From: Sphingomonas sp. HF-S4 | GTDB lineage: Bacteria > Pseudomonadota > Alphaproteobacteria > Sphingomonadales > Sphingomonadaceae | Direction: 5' to 3' | NCBI RefSeq assembly: GCF_032911445.1 | Contig: NZ_JAWJEJ010000002.1 | Span: forward strand, 124,001-188,000 | Length of the DNA: 64,000 bases | Shown here: piece after piece, positions 54,382 through 62,384 of the stretch | Layout: each line of letters opens with the position of its first letter | Position numbering within the stretch: position 1 is the first letter of the stretch | The notes under the pieces: generated by a model | What the model saw: only the letters and a program-made list of their open reading frames with translations | Told to the model about the DNA's origin: nothing | Databases searched by the model: none | Made by a program: the position numbers and the translations under genes

Positions 54382-56364
54382 TTAGGAGACTGGGGGAAGC
54401 CGCAGCGTCTCACGCAGGAAGAGGTCGATCCGATCGAGCATCGATTCGCGAACCGCACTGTCGTCGAGCTGGTGGTCGAGACCCTTATATTCGACCAGCT
54501 CCACCTTGGCCCCGGCGGCGCGCAGCTTCGACGCCATCAGCCGCGACTGTCCGATCGCGACGTTGAGATCCTGATCGCCATGGAAGAGCAGGACCGGCGC
54601 CTTGATTTGCGCGGCATTCTGCGCCGGTGAGGCTTCGCTCCAAAGCGCGCGGTCGCCGAGGATGTTCTTTACTTGCTCGTCGCTCGAATAATCCTTGAGC
54701 TCGCCTTGCAGGCGCTCGAGATCGGTAACCGGGGCGATTGCGGCGATCGCCTTGAACAGGCCGGCGTCGAGCATGCTGGTCTGCAATGCCGCATAGCCGC
54801 CATAGGACCAGCCTACGATCGCGAGCTTTTCTGCGGAAGTGATGCCTTGCGCCGTCAGCCAGCGCCCCGCATCGCGTATGTCGCCCATCGCCAGCTTCCA
54901 CGAACGAAAGCCGTTATCGCTGAGCCAGCGCGTACCATAGCCGCTGGATCCGCGATAATTGGGCTGAAGCACTGCATAGCCGCGGCTCGCGAAATATTGC
55001 GAGAGCCAGTCGAAGCCCCATTCGTCACGCGCCGACGGACCGCCATGCGGCATCACGATCGCAGGGAGGTTCTTGCCGTCGCTGCCGGGCGGGAGCGTCA
55101 GATAGGCAGGCACCATCGTGCCGTCCGAGGCCCGGTAGGTGATCGGCTTGACGGTCGCGAGCTTGACCCCAGCAAGGTCCGGCCGGACCGGTGCGATCTC
55201 GGCCATTTTCCGCGTCGCCTGGTCGAACAGGTAATAGTTGCCCGGATTGATGTCGCTGCCGGCGAACACGACGAGCTTCTTCTCATCGAGGCTCGCATCG
55301 GTAACCGCGATGCTGGGCGATCCCGAAACCGCCTTGCTGAGCGACGCAACCAGTGCGCTGATCTTGGGATCGAAATAGCTCACATGGCGCCGGTCCGTGG
55401 CATAACTCGCCCCCACGACGCGTTGCTGGCGGCCGATCCGAACCAACCCGTCCACATCGACATCGGGCCGCGCAAAGACCAGTTCACGCTTGAGGCTGCC
55501 GTCGAGCGCGACCTTGTAGAGCGCTTTGCGTCCATCGGCATTGTCGAAACCATAGGCCAGGTTGAGATCGCGATCGACCGCATAGGGCCAGAACCCTTCG
55601 CTCAGATAACCGGTCAACTTGACCGTACTGAGCGCTTCCCATTCCTTGCTGGCGGGGCGACGATATTTGTAAACCAGCTCGTCGCCGGAATATCCACTCG
55701 CAAGCCGTGCCCGGGTTGCCAGGACGCGCGTCATCCCATGGCCATCGGTGATGTAGTCGGCGGCGCTCGCGCGCGGCGATTCGACCGTCGTGCGTTTGAG
55801 CGAGACGGTATCGACGCGTTCCACGCCCAGCCCTTCGCGGGATTGCCCCACCAGCGTGCCCGTGTTCTGCTCGGGGACGAAATGGCGCAGCATCAGCACG
55901 TTGCTCCCCGCCCCGTCGGGCAACCAATCGAGGATGTCCCCGCCATAATAGCCTCGGTAGAGTTGGCCCCAGCGCTGCCGGGCGCTAAGTTCCTTGGCGT
56001 TGGAACCATCGGCGTCGATTGCGATCATTCGGCTCATGCCCGCGGGGCCGTCACCGCTCGCGACGATGCCGAACTGCGTGCAGACCAGACGCGTCGATGT
56101 CGACCATGCGCAATCGCTCAAGCGGATTTGCGCGTCGCCCGTATAATTGAGGATCGACTTGAGCTGCCCGTCGGGCGTGGACACCACAAGCCCCGTCCCC
56201 CGCGTTCCCGTGGCGACGACCAGCGCTACGCGCTGCCCGTCCGGCGAGACGCTGACGTCGCGGATCATCTCGCGCGCGCCGAACTGCTTTGCCTGGATGC
56301 TCTGCGCCGCCACGGGCGTACCGAGGCACAGGGGCAGGCCCAGTGCCGCAAGACTTCTGATCAC
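54382..56364 (-). CDS. Secreted S9-family prolyl oligopeptidase-like peptidase
   Basis: This is a periplasmic acylaminoacyl- or dipeptidyl-peptidase-like serine enzyme. The 660-residue protein has the signal MIRSLAALGLPLCLGTPVAA, an N-terminal beta-propeller region (to about 390) and a C-terminal catalytic domain with PHGGPSARDEWGFD, the serine in VGWSYGGYAA, aspartate in FHGDQDLNV and histidine in GLDHQL. Such peptidases are numerous in sphingomonads and probably help to use peptides. It ends 3 nt past the rpsD terminator. Confidence 0.9.
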   Translation of the reverse strand: MIRSLAALGLPLCLGTPVAAQSIQAKQFGAREMIRDVSVSPDGQRVALVVATGTRGTGLVVSTPDGQLKSILNYTGDAQIRLSDCAWSTSTRLVCTQFGIVASGDGPAGMSRMIAIDADGSNAKELSARQRWGQLYRGYYGGDILDWLPDGAGSNVLMLRHFVPEQNTGTLVGQSREGLGVERVDTVSLKRTTVESPRASAADYITDGHGMTRVLATRARLASGYSGDELVYKYRRPASKEWEALSTVKLTGYLSEGFWPYAVDRDLNLAYGFDNADGRKALYKVALDGSLKRELVFARPDVDVDGLVRIGRQQRVVGASYATDRRHVSYFDPKISALVASLSKAVSGSPSIAVTDASLDEKKLVVFAGSDINPGNYYLFDQATRKMAEIAPVRPDLAGVKLATVKPITYRASDGTMVPAYLTLPPGSDGKNLPAIVMPHGGPSARDEWGFDWLSQYFASRGYAVLQPNYRGSSGYGTRWLSDNGFRSWKLAMGDIRDAGRWLTAQGITSAEKLAIVGWSYGGYAALQTSMLDAGLFKAIAAIAPVTDLERLQGELKDYSSDEQVKNILGDRALWSEASPAQNAAQIKAPVLLFHGDQDLNVAIGQSRLMASKLRAAGAKVELVEYKGLDHQLDDSAVRESMLDRIDLFLRETLRLPPVS

Positions 56365-56538
56365 GATTTCCCCCTTGTCTGTTTAGACATGGTACCTTCG
56401 AATGATCGAGGTTCAAGCGTGCTTGCGAACCGGGAATGGCCCTGCCAAGCTTGGTACACCTAATTCTTGGTTCGTACTGGGATCGATCATGCGCTTTGCC
56501 GCCGCCGTCACGCTTCGTTTCGTCCAAGTTCACGCATC

Positions 56539-56814
56539 ATGACTCCGATACGGCTCTCCGATTTCGCGACAGGGACGGTGTATGACGTCGTCGCGGCGGA
56601 TACGACGCTTCCCCTGACGCTCGCCAGCGCGCAGGCGCTTCCGGATTCGGGACGCGAGGGTGGATCGTTTCGGCTGGAGTTCCTCGGCCCGAGCGAACCG
56701 GTTCTGCCGCAGGCCATGTATCGATTCGGCAGCGGCGACGTGGGGCATGAGATCTTCATAGTGCCGACCGCGCGGGACACGCGTGGCATCCGCTACGAAG
56801 CGATATTCTATTAG
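56539..56814 (+). CDS. DUF6916-type small protein
   Basis: This 91-residue cytosolic protein starts MTPIRLSDFATGTVYDV and contains FRLEFLGPSEPVLPQAMYRFG and the ending GIRYEAIFY, a pattern I associate with DUF6916 proteins found beside tail-collar genes. The ATG at 56539 is chosen; the upstream open frame is not protein-like. It converges on the GNAT gene with a 4-nt stop overlap (TTAG). The QAMYRFG and HEIFIVP segments resemble parts of beta-sandwich proteins. Function is unknown. Confidence 0.75.
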   Translation: MTPIRLSDFATGTVYDVVAADTTLPLTLASAQALPDSGREGGSFRLEFLGPSEPVLPQAMYRFGSGDVGHEIFIVPTARDTRGIRYEAIFY

Positions 56815-57308
56815 GGTGCCGCCCGCCATTCCCACAGGTGGTAGGCGCCGCGATCGTCGTCGAGGATCGTGAAGCCGAGCCGGGCATAGAGCGTGCGCGC
56901 CGGATTGTTCTTCTCGACATGGATCGTGACGCTGCGACCCGCCGCGGCCGCGAGAACGTCGCGCAGCATCGCGCCGCCCAGGCCCAGGCCCCGCGCCTCG
57001 GGCATCAGTGAGATATCGACGATGCGGACCTCGCCGGGCATGTCGTAGAGATAGAGCCGGCCGATCGCCGTTCCGCCGCGCTCGACGATCGCCGCGTCCA
57101 TGCCCTTATAGTGCTGCTGGTAATGCGCGTGCTGCGCGGCATGCTGCTGGGCGAGGAACGCCTGCTTGGCTTCCTCCGGCCAGGGCACCGGCGCAAGTTC
57201 CTGCGCGCGCGTCGAGGCATAGAGCGCAGTGGTGAACGCCAGGTCGGCGTCGCACATCGGGCGCAGTGCAACTCCCAGCGCTGCCGCCTCGACAAGGGGC
57301 AAGGGCAT
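56811..57308 (-). CDS. GNAT-family N-acetyltransferase
   Basis: This cytosolic acetyl-CoA-dependent transferase of 165 residues has the pyrophosphate-binding motif MPEARGLGLGGAMLRDVL, preceded by VDISL, and the C-terminal NPARTLYARLGFTILDD. The substrate is unknown. It starts 8 nt after the stop of the third tail-collar gene on the same strand, so it belongs to that operon and may modify those proteins or a partner. It converges on the DUF6916 gene. Confidence 0.9.
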   Translation of the reverse strand: MPLPLVEAAALGVALRPMCDADLAFTTALYASTRAQELAPVPWPEEAKQAFLAQQHAAQHAHYQQHYKGMDAAIVERGGTAIGRLYLYDMPGEVRIVDISLMPEARGLGLGGAMLRDVLAAAAGRSVTIHVEKNNPARTLYARLGFTILDDDRGAYHLWEWRAAP

Positions 57309-57316
57309 GGCGTTCG

Positions 57317-57838
57317 TCAGCCCCGCGGCGGGAACACGCCCTGCAACGCGATGCAGAAATAGAGCGTAAGATACGGCATCATGTTGTTGTGCGGCAGGCT
57401 GCCACCGATCACCGGCAGCAGCCCGCTCGACATCTGGGTGGTCGGCGTGGCCGGCGCATAGATGTTGCCGCCCTTGGACCGCGTCAGCGCGTTGTTGGTC
57501 GATATGTTGGTCTCGGCCTCATCACCGCTCGCGACCATCAGCAGGTGGTTGTGCGCCGGCATCTCGGATTCGAGCAACGTCACCGTCTCGGAGCCGCCGG
57601 TCTGACCCAGATCGTACACGCCGAGCCCCGGCCCCTGTCCCGGATGCATCGGGACCGAGCCCTGGATGTTGGGCAGCGCGAAATTGCTCTTGCCGTTGCC
57701 GCCATAGGTGGTGCCCAGCAGCGAGAACAACGCGGTGTTCTGCGAAAGCGGCAGCAACTGGCCATCGCACCACGCCCATCCCTTGGGCGCAAAGGTAAAC
57801 GGGAAGACCCGGATTTCGGCGACGAACGGATCGGCCAA
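57317..57838 (-). CDS. Tail-collar domain protein (MdpB-like), copy 3
   Basis: This 173-residue protein is of the phage tail-collar / microcystin-dependent protein family. It begins ADPFVAEIRVFPFTFAPKGW and has CDGQLLPLSQNTALFSLLGT, TYGGNGKSNFALPNIQGSVP, MPAHNHLLMV and the C-terminal PYLTLYFCIALQGVFP, all diagnostic. A TTG start at 57836-57838 follows GAGGAG at good spacing; no ATG fits. The frame stays open upstream through the other collar genes, but that is a shadow. There is no signal peptide. Confidence 0.88.
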   Translation of the reverse strand: MADPFVAEIRVFPFTFAPKGWAWCDGQLLPLSQNTALFSLLGTTYGGNGKSNFALPNIQGSVPMHPGQGPGLGVYDLGQTGGSETVTLLESEMPAHNHLLMVASGDEAETNISTNNALTRSKGGNIYAPATPTTQMSSGLLPVIGGSLPHNNMMPYLTLYFCIALQGVFPPRG

Positions 57839-57849
57839 GGGACGGCTCC

Positions 57850-58353
57850 TCAGGTTGGGCTCGGGAAGATCCCGAACAGCGAGATGATGAAGTCGACGCA
57901 GAGATACGGCTGCATGTTTTCGTGGGGCTGATTGCCGCCCGCGAAGCTGATCGCCGAGCTGCTCAACTGGTCGCCGGGCTGCGAATTGATGAAGGCGTCG
58001 ACCTGGGTCGACTTGCCGATCACCGCATTGGTCGGCGTCGGCGAGGCGGCGGTGTTGGTCGAGGTGACCATCGGGTGGGTATGGACGGGAATCTGCTGGC
58101 CCGTCAGCGTCACCGTCTCGACTCCGCCGGGCTGCGCGAGATTGAAGCCGTTGCCCTGGTGGAGCGGCACGCGACCGCGCAGGTCGGGCAGCGCGAAGGT
58201 GTCCTGCCCGTCGCCGCCATAGGTCGTTCCGATCAGCTGGAAGAGCGTCTCGTTCTCCGAGATCGGCAGCAGCTGGCCTTCGCAGAAGCTCCAGCCCGCA
58301 GGCGGGAAATTCCCCGCGAACATCCGGATCTCGCCGATATAGGGTTGCGCCAT
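57850..58353 (-). CDS. Tail-collar domain protein (MdpB-like), copy 2
   Basis: This 167-residue protein has the same fold as its neighbours. It starts MAQPYIGEIRMFAGNFPPAGW and has CEGQLLPISENETLFQLIGT, TYGGDGQDTFALPDLRGRVP, QIPVHTHPM and PYLCVDFIISLFGIFP. The central loop (residues 95-140) differs from the other two copies, as expected for the exposed, fast-evolving part. It sits 12 nt after copy 1 and 12 nt before copy 3, so all three are co-transcribed. GGAGG precedes the ATG. Confidence 0.9.
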   Translation of the reverse strand: MAQPYIGEIRMFAGNFPPAGWSFCEGQLLPISENETLFQLIGTTYGGDGQDTFALPDLRGRVPLHQGNGFNLAQPGGVETVTLTGQQIPVHTHPMVTSTNTAASPTPTNAVIGKSTQVDAFINSQPGDQLSSSAISFAGGNQPHENMQPYLCVDFIISLFGIFPSPT

Positions 58354-58365
58354 CGGTCGGCCTCC

Positions 58366-58875
58366 TCAGTTCTGCGAGGGGAAGATGCCCTGGAGCGCGA
58401 TGCACCAGGACAGGGTCAGATAGGGCTGCATGTTCGGGTGCGCCTGGCTCCCGCCGGCATTGGTGATCGTGCCGCCGATCGGCGTACTCGGTGCCGCCAG
58501 CCCGGCATAGAAATCGTTCGGGGCCGAGCTTCCGAGCAGCAGGGTGTTGGCTGGGACGTTGGTGTTTCCCGTGGTCGCGCTCGACGCGATCATCGAATGC
58601 ATATGCCCCGGCATCTCGGGGATCGTGAGCGTGTGCGCCTGCTCGCCGCCGCGTTCGCCGGCGAGATGGCCGTTGCCGACATGCATCGGCACGCGCCCCC
58701 GCAGGTCCGGCAGCGCGAAGTTCGTTTGGCCGTTGCCGCCATAGGCAGTGCCCAGCAGCGAGAACAGCGCCTGGTTCTGGTTGATCGGCAAAAGCTGACC
58801 GTTGCACAACGCCCAGCCTTTCGGCGCGAAGACAAAGGAAAAAAGCCTAAGCTCCGACAAAAACGGCTCAGCCAT
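58366..58875 (-). CDS. Tail-collar domain protein (MdpB-like), copy 1
   Basis: This 169-residue protein is first in the collar operon. It starts MAEPFLSELRLFSFVFAPKGW and has CNGQLLPINQNQALFSLLGT, AYGGNGQTNFALPDLRGRVP, MPGHMHSM and PYLTLSWCIALQGIFP. The ATG at 58873-58875 is chosen over one nine codons upstream. It is more like copy 3 than copy 2, suggesting at least two duplications. No capsid, terminase or integrase genes are near, so this is not an evident prophage. Confidence 0.9.
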   Translation of the reverse strand: MAEPFLSELRLFSFVFAPKGWALCNGQLLPINQNQALFSLLGTAYGGNGQTNFALPDLRGRVPMHVGNGHLAGERGGEQAHTLTIPEMPGHMHSMIASSATTGNTNVPANTLLLGSSAPNDFYAGLAAPSTPIGGTITNAGGSQAHPNMQPYLTLSWCIALQGIFPSQN

Positions 58876-59176
58876 GCCTGAATCCCCCCCGATGATTTGC
58901 AATGTACCGGCGAAACGAACTTCGGCAAGCCCTATTCGTAACCGTGCTGATCTTGCTCGGAATCTCCTGACCTAAGTGAATGGTAATGGCGGGAATATGC
59001 CCGCATGCGCGTGATCTACTACGGCCCATCGCCTACGTCTTGGGATTCGGCATGATATTTTCGGGAGGTCGGTCCGACTTGTAGCCGACTGCGTCGAGAT
59101 TTGTGAAAATCGGCGCCAATACCGGGCCTTAGGTTGAGCATTCTCCCGAACGGCGCGGATAAGGGATCGCCAGGCA
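58876..59176. other. Divergent intergenic region, collar operon / aguA
   Basis: This 301-bp stretch carries no gene that I can support. It must hold the promoters of the collar operon and of aguA. A run of C near 58884-58890 and a short inverted repeat GCGGG-N6-CCCGC at 58989-59004 are the only structures noted. No clear -35/-10 pair was found. Confidence 0.6.
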
Positions 59177-60211
59177 ATGACCCTCAATTCCCCGCGATCC
59201 GAGACAAGCGCCGCGCGGGACAGTAATAGCGCGGGAATGATTCTCCCCCCGCCTCCCGAATGGGCCCCGCACGAAGCCGTCTGGATCGGCTTTCCCAGCC
59301 ATCCCGAATTGTGGCTCGAGGATCTCGAGCCCGCGCGCGGCGAAGTCGCCGCCTTCGCCCGCGCGGTCCATGCCGGCGGGCGCGGCGAGACCGTGATCCT
59401 GGTCGCCGCCGACGAGGAAGCGGCGGCGGCGGCGCGCGGGCATGTCGGCGACAGCGCGCGCGTGGTGATCGAGCCGTTCGGCGACATCTGGCTGCGCGAT
59501 ACCGGCCCGATCGTCGACGGTGCCGGCCGCGCGCACGATTTCCGCTTCAATGGCTGGGGCGGAAAGTATGACCTTGAAGGCGATTCGGATGTCGGCCTCC
59601 GGCTCGCGCGTCGCGAGGGGCTCACCGTCGACGAGCGCCGCTGGATCCTCGAAGGCGGCGCGATCGACGGCGACGGCACCGGGCTCGTCGTCACCACAGA
59701 GCAATGCCTGCTCAATCCCAACCGCAACCCCAATTTCACCAAGGCCGATGTCGAGGCGCTGCTCGCCGGCGACCTCGGCTATACCCGGGTGCTGTGGCTC
59801 GGCGACGGACTGCTCAACGACCATACCGACGGCCATGTCGACAATCTCGCGCGATTCGTGGCTCAGAACCGGCTGCTGATCCCGCAAGCGACCGACAACG
59901 ATCCCAACTGGCGCATCTACCAGGATGCCGCGCAACGCGCCGAGCGCTTCGGCGTCGAAGTCGTCCGCTTCCCCTCGCCCGGCCGCGTGCTGAGCCCCGA
60001 GGAAGAGATCATCCCGGCGAGCTACATGAACTTCTATATCGGCAATGCCGCGGTGATCGTTCCCGTCTATGGCCAGGAGAACGACCAGGCGGCGATCGAC
60101 GCGCTTGCGGCGCTTTTCCCCGGGCGAGAGGTTGTCGGCCAGCGTGCCGACCATATCTTGACCGGCGGCGGCAGCTTCCACTGCATCAGCCAGCAGCTCC
60201 CCCGGCTCTGA
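59177..60211 (+). CDS. aguA: Agmatine deiminase
   Basis: AguA converts agmatine to N-carbamoylputrescine plus ammonia. The 344-residue protein has PPPPEWAPHEAVWIGFP near the start, DIWLRDTGPI, FRFNGWGGKY, EGGAIDGDG, NDHTDGHVDNLARF and the catalytic C336 in GGGSFHCISQQ. With the ATG at 59177 it has a 20-residue lead; MILPPPPEW at 59237 is a plausible later start. It is followed 8 nt later by aguB, giving the two-step route to putrescine. Confidence 0.93.
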   Translation: MTLNSPRSETSAARDSNSAGMILPPPPEWAPHEAVWIGFPSHPELWLEDLEPARGEVAAFARAVHAGGRGETVILVAADEEAAAAARGHVGDSARVVIEPFGDIWLRDTGPIVDGAGRAHDFRFNGWGGKYDLEGDSDVGLRLARREGLTVDERRWILEGGAIDGDGTGLVVTTEQCLLNPNRNPNFTKADVEALLAGDLGYTRVLWLGDGLLNDHTDGHVDNLARFVAQNRLLIPQATDNDPNWRIYQDAAQRAERFGVEVVRFPSPGRVLSPEEEIIPASYMNFYIGNAAVIVPVYGQENDQAAIDALAALFPGREVVGQRADHILTGGGSFHCISQQLPRL

Positions 60212-60219
60212 GGAACCCC

Positions 60220-61068
60220 ATGACCGAGATCACCGTCGGCGCGCTCCAGCTCGCCTTCACCAACGATATCGACGCCAACATCAAGGCGGTGTCCGAGCTC
60301 GTCCGCGAGGCGGCGGGCAAGGGCGCACAGGTCGTGCTGCCGCCCGAACTGTTCGAGGGCGAGTATTTCTGCCGCGTCGAGGACGAGGGGCTGTTCTCGA
60401 ACGCCAAGCCGGTCAACGAGCACAAGGCGGTGCTGGCGATGCAGCACCTTGCTGCGGATCTGGGCATCCACATCCCGACCAGCTTCTTCGAAGCCGATGG
60501 CCCGCATCATTACAACAGCCTGGCGATGATCGGCCCCGACGGACGCGTCGAGGGCGTCTATCGCAAGAGCCACATCCCCGACGGCCCGGGCTATGAGGAG
60601 AAATTCTATTTCCGGCCGGGCAATACCGGGTTCAAGGTGTGGAACGGCCCCGGCGCGCGGATCGGCGTAGGGGTGTGCTGGGACCAATGGTATCCCGAGA
60701 CCGCACGCGCGCTGATGCTGATGGGCGCCGAAGTGCTGTTCTATCCGACCGCGATCGGCAGCGAGCCGCATGACGACAGCCTCGACACCGCGCGGCTGTG
60801 GCGCCGGGCGATGGTGGGGCATGCCGTGTCGAACGTCGTCCCCGTCGTCGCTGCCAACCGCGTCGGCGTCGAGCATGGGCAGACCTTCTACGGCACCAGC
60901 TTCATCACCGACGAGCGCGGCGACATCCTCGCCGAGCTCGATCGGGAGGAGACCGGGGTGATTACCGCCAAGCTCGATCTCGACCGCGTCAAGCGCCACC
61001 GCGCGGCGTTCGGCTTCTTCCGCGATCGCCGGCCCGAGCTGTACGGGCGACTCGTCCAGGACATCTGA
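60220..61068 (+). CDS. aguB: N-carbamoylputrescine amidase
   Basis: AguB hydrolyses N-carbamoylputrescine to putrescine, CO2 and ammonia. The 282-residue nitrilase-superfamily enzyme has the triad E43 (PPELFEG), K116 (YRKSHIPDG) and C153 (VGVCWDQWYPE), and the family segment PGYEEKFYFRPG. The ATG at 60220 follows AGGAA. With aguA it forms an operon from agmatine to putrescine; the arginine decarboxylase needed upstream is not in the window. Confidence 0.95.
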   Translation: MTEITVGALQLAFTNDIDANIKAVSELVREAAGKGAQVVLPPELFEGEYFCRVEDEGLFSNAKPVNEHKAVLAMQHLAADLGIHIPTSFFEADGPHHYNSLAMIGPDGRVEGVYRKSHIPDGPGYEEKFYFRPGNTGFKVWNGPGARIGVGVCWDQWYPETARALMLMGAEVLFYPTAIGSEPHDDSLDTARLWRRAMVGHAVSNVVPVVAANRVGVEHGQTFYGTSFITDERGDILAELDREETGVITAKLDLDRVKRHRAAFGFFRDRRPELYGRLVQDI

Positions 61069-61118
61069 TCCGCTTAACTTCGCACTTTTCGCACTGTTTC
61101 ATTCCAGAAGTTGCGCGA

Positions 61119-61200
61119 GTAGGAAATCTTGTTGCGTCAGCGCCGGCATGCATGTGGACGGTTCAAAGAGCCGGACGAAGTGCAGCACAGTATTTCCTAC
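61119..61200. repeat. Perfect 9-bp inverted repeat in the aguB-folK gap
   Basis: GTAGGAAAT (61119-61127) and ATTTCCTAC (61192-61200) are exact complements separated by 64 nt. The enclosed sequence has further short complementary pieces (GCCGGC, GAGCCGG). It could be a small-RNA-like fold or the ends of a short inserted element. Confidence 0.4.
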
Positions 61201-61208
61201 ATTGAAAG

Positions 61209-61231
61209 GCCGCCTCCGAATGGTAGGCGGC
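61209..61231 (+). promoter_or_regulatory. Hairpin covering the folK ribosome site
   Basis: GCCGCCT (61209-61215) pairs with AGGCGGC (61225-61231) around a 9-nt loop. The 3' arm contains the AGGCGG that is the best Shine-Dalgarno candidate, ending 4 nt before the GTG start at 61236, so folding could hide it. Confidence 0.42.
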
Positions 61232-61235
61232 GGGC

Positions 61236-61700
61236 GTGATCACTCCTGTGTACGCGATCGCGCTGGGCTCCAACCGCCCCGGACGCCATGGCCGTCCCGA
61301 GGCCGAGATCGCCGCTGCGCTTGCTGCGCTGGGCGGGCTCGTCGCGGTGTCCCCGGTGCTGCGCACGTCCCCGCTGGGGCCGTCGAAGCGGCGCTTCGCC
61401 AATGCCGTCGCGCTCGTTGCGAGCGACGAGACCCCTCCGGCGCTGCTCGCGCGACTGAAGGCGATCGAGCGCGATTTCGGCCGGCGTCGCGGGCGGCGAT
61501 GGGATGCGCGGGTGATGGATCTCGACATCATCCTGTGGTCACAAGGCGCGTGGGGCGAGCGCGGGCTGACCGTGCCGCATGCGGCGTTCCGGACGCGCGA
61601 TTTCGTGCTGCGGCCGTTGCTGTCGGTGGCGCCCGGCTGGCGTGATCCGGTGAGTGGGCTGACCGTGCGCCACCTCGCGGCGCGGCTGGCGCGGCGGTAA
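61236..61700 (+). CDS. folK: 2-Amino-4-hydroxy-6-hydroxymethyldihydropteridine pyrophosphokinase
   Basis: FolK transfers pyrophosphate from ATP to the pterin alcohol in folate synthesis. The 154-residue protein starts at a GTG (MITPVYAIALGSNRPG) and has ALGSN, SPVLRTSPLGP, RFANAVALV and the signature RRRGRRWDARVMDLDIILW with the metal-binding DLD, then VPHAAFRTRDFVL. The start lies 4 nt after a hairpin that could mask the ribosome site. The stop is followed at once by a 150-bp palindromic repeat. Confidence 0.92.
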   Translation: MITPVYAIALGSNRPGRHGRPEAEIAAALAALGGLVAVSPVLRTSPLGPSKRRFANAVALVASDETPPALLARLKAIERDFGRRRGRRWDARVMDLDIILWSQGAWGERGLTVPHAAFRTRDFVLRPLLSVAPGWRDPVSGLTVRHLAARLARR

Positions 61701-61701
61701 T

Positions 61702-61851
61702 CCCCTCCCTGAAAGGGAGGGTCTGGGGTAGGTTTAGCGGCAGGCGAGGCTCGATGCCTTGTCCGTCGCTGTTCTGCGAGATGCCGAGAGAGTCTTTTGA
61801 GCGCGCAGGCGCGCGCACCTACCCCAGCCCCTCCCGGCAAGCAGGGAGGGG
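61702..61851. repeat. 150-bp nested palindromic repeat (MITE/REP-like)
   Basis: Left end: CCCTCCCT-GAA-AGGGAGGG (61703-61721), then CTGGGGTAGGT (61723-61733). Right end: ACCTACCCCAG (61817-61827), exactly complementary to the left motif, then CCCCTCCC-8nt-GGGAGGGG (61828-61851). So each end is a hairpin and the ends pair with each other. It fills the gap between convergent folK and the NUDIX gene. Such elements recur in sphingomonad genomes, from memory. Confidence 0.8.
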
Positions 61852-61853
61852 AG

Positions 61854-62384
61854 TTAGTTTGCCAGGATCGTATCCGCGAGCAACAACAGCAGCTTGACGT
61901 CGATCGCCAGTCCTTCGGCGCGCTTCGCCGCGACGAAGCGCGCGATGTCGGCGCGCGCGACGCGGTGGACGAGGATGTCTTCGCCATCGACGCCGCCGCC
62001 TTCGCCGACCCTGGTCAGCCCGGTGGCGCGGACCAGGGTGAAGCCCTCGCTGACCATGCCCGGCGAGGAATGGAAATAGCCCAGATCCTCCACCGCGGCG
62101 CAATCATAGCCGGTTTCCTCGACCAGCTCGCGCCGCGCGGCGTCGAGCGGGGTGTCGCCGTCCTGCGTGTCGCCGATCAGCCCGGCCGGGAGTTCGAGGC
62201 AGCGCCGGCCGAGCGGCACGCGATATTGCTCGACGAGCAGGACATGGTCGTCGTCATCGATCGCGACGATCACCGCCGCCCCGATGCAGCGGGCGCGCGC
62301 GACGAACTCCCATTTGCCCTGCCGCTTGGCGGTGATCCATTTGCCCTGCCAGACGGTTTCGACGGGCTCTTTGGGAATGCTCAT
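61854..62384 (-). CDS. NUDIX hydrolase (ADP-ribose pyrophosphatase-like)
   Basis: This cytosolic pyrophosphatase of 176 residues resembles ADP-sugar diphosphatases. It has VLLVEQYRVPLGRRCLELPAGLIG and a Nudix box DAARRELVEETGYD, though the segment before it (GDTQDGDTPL) carries an aspartate where the canonical first glutamate stands. FHSSPGMVSEGFTLV matches the ADP-ribose type. The ATG at 62382-62384 overlaps the stop of the TPM-domain gene upstream by 4 nt, so it ends a three-gene run. Confidence 0.87.
   Translation of the reverse strand: MSIPKEPVETVWQGKWITAKRQGKWEFVARARCIGAAVIVAIDDDDHVLLVEQYRVPLGRRCLELPAGLIGDTQDGDTPLDAARRELVEETGYDCAAVEDLGYFHSSPGMVSEGFTLVRATGLTRVGEGGGVDGEDILVHRVARADIARFVAAKRAEGLAIDVKLLLLLADTILAN

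Noticed and set aside
57317..58807. A single 496-residue collar fusion protein on the minus strand
   Set aside because: The first about 320 residues of that frame are an out-of-frame reading of the other two collar genes; collar homology begins only at 57838.
56539..58875. Prophage remnant carrying the collar genes
   Set aside because: No integrase, capsid, terminase, baseplate, att-like repeats or composition shift are seen around the cluster.
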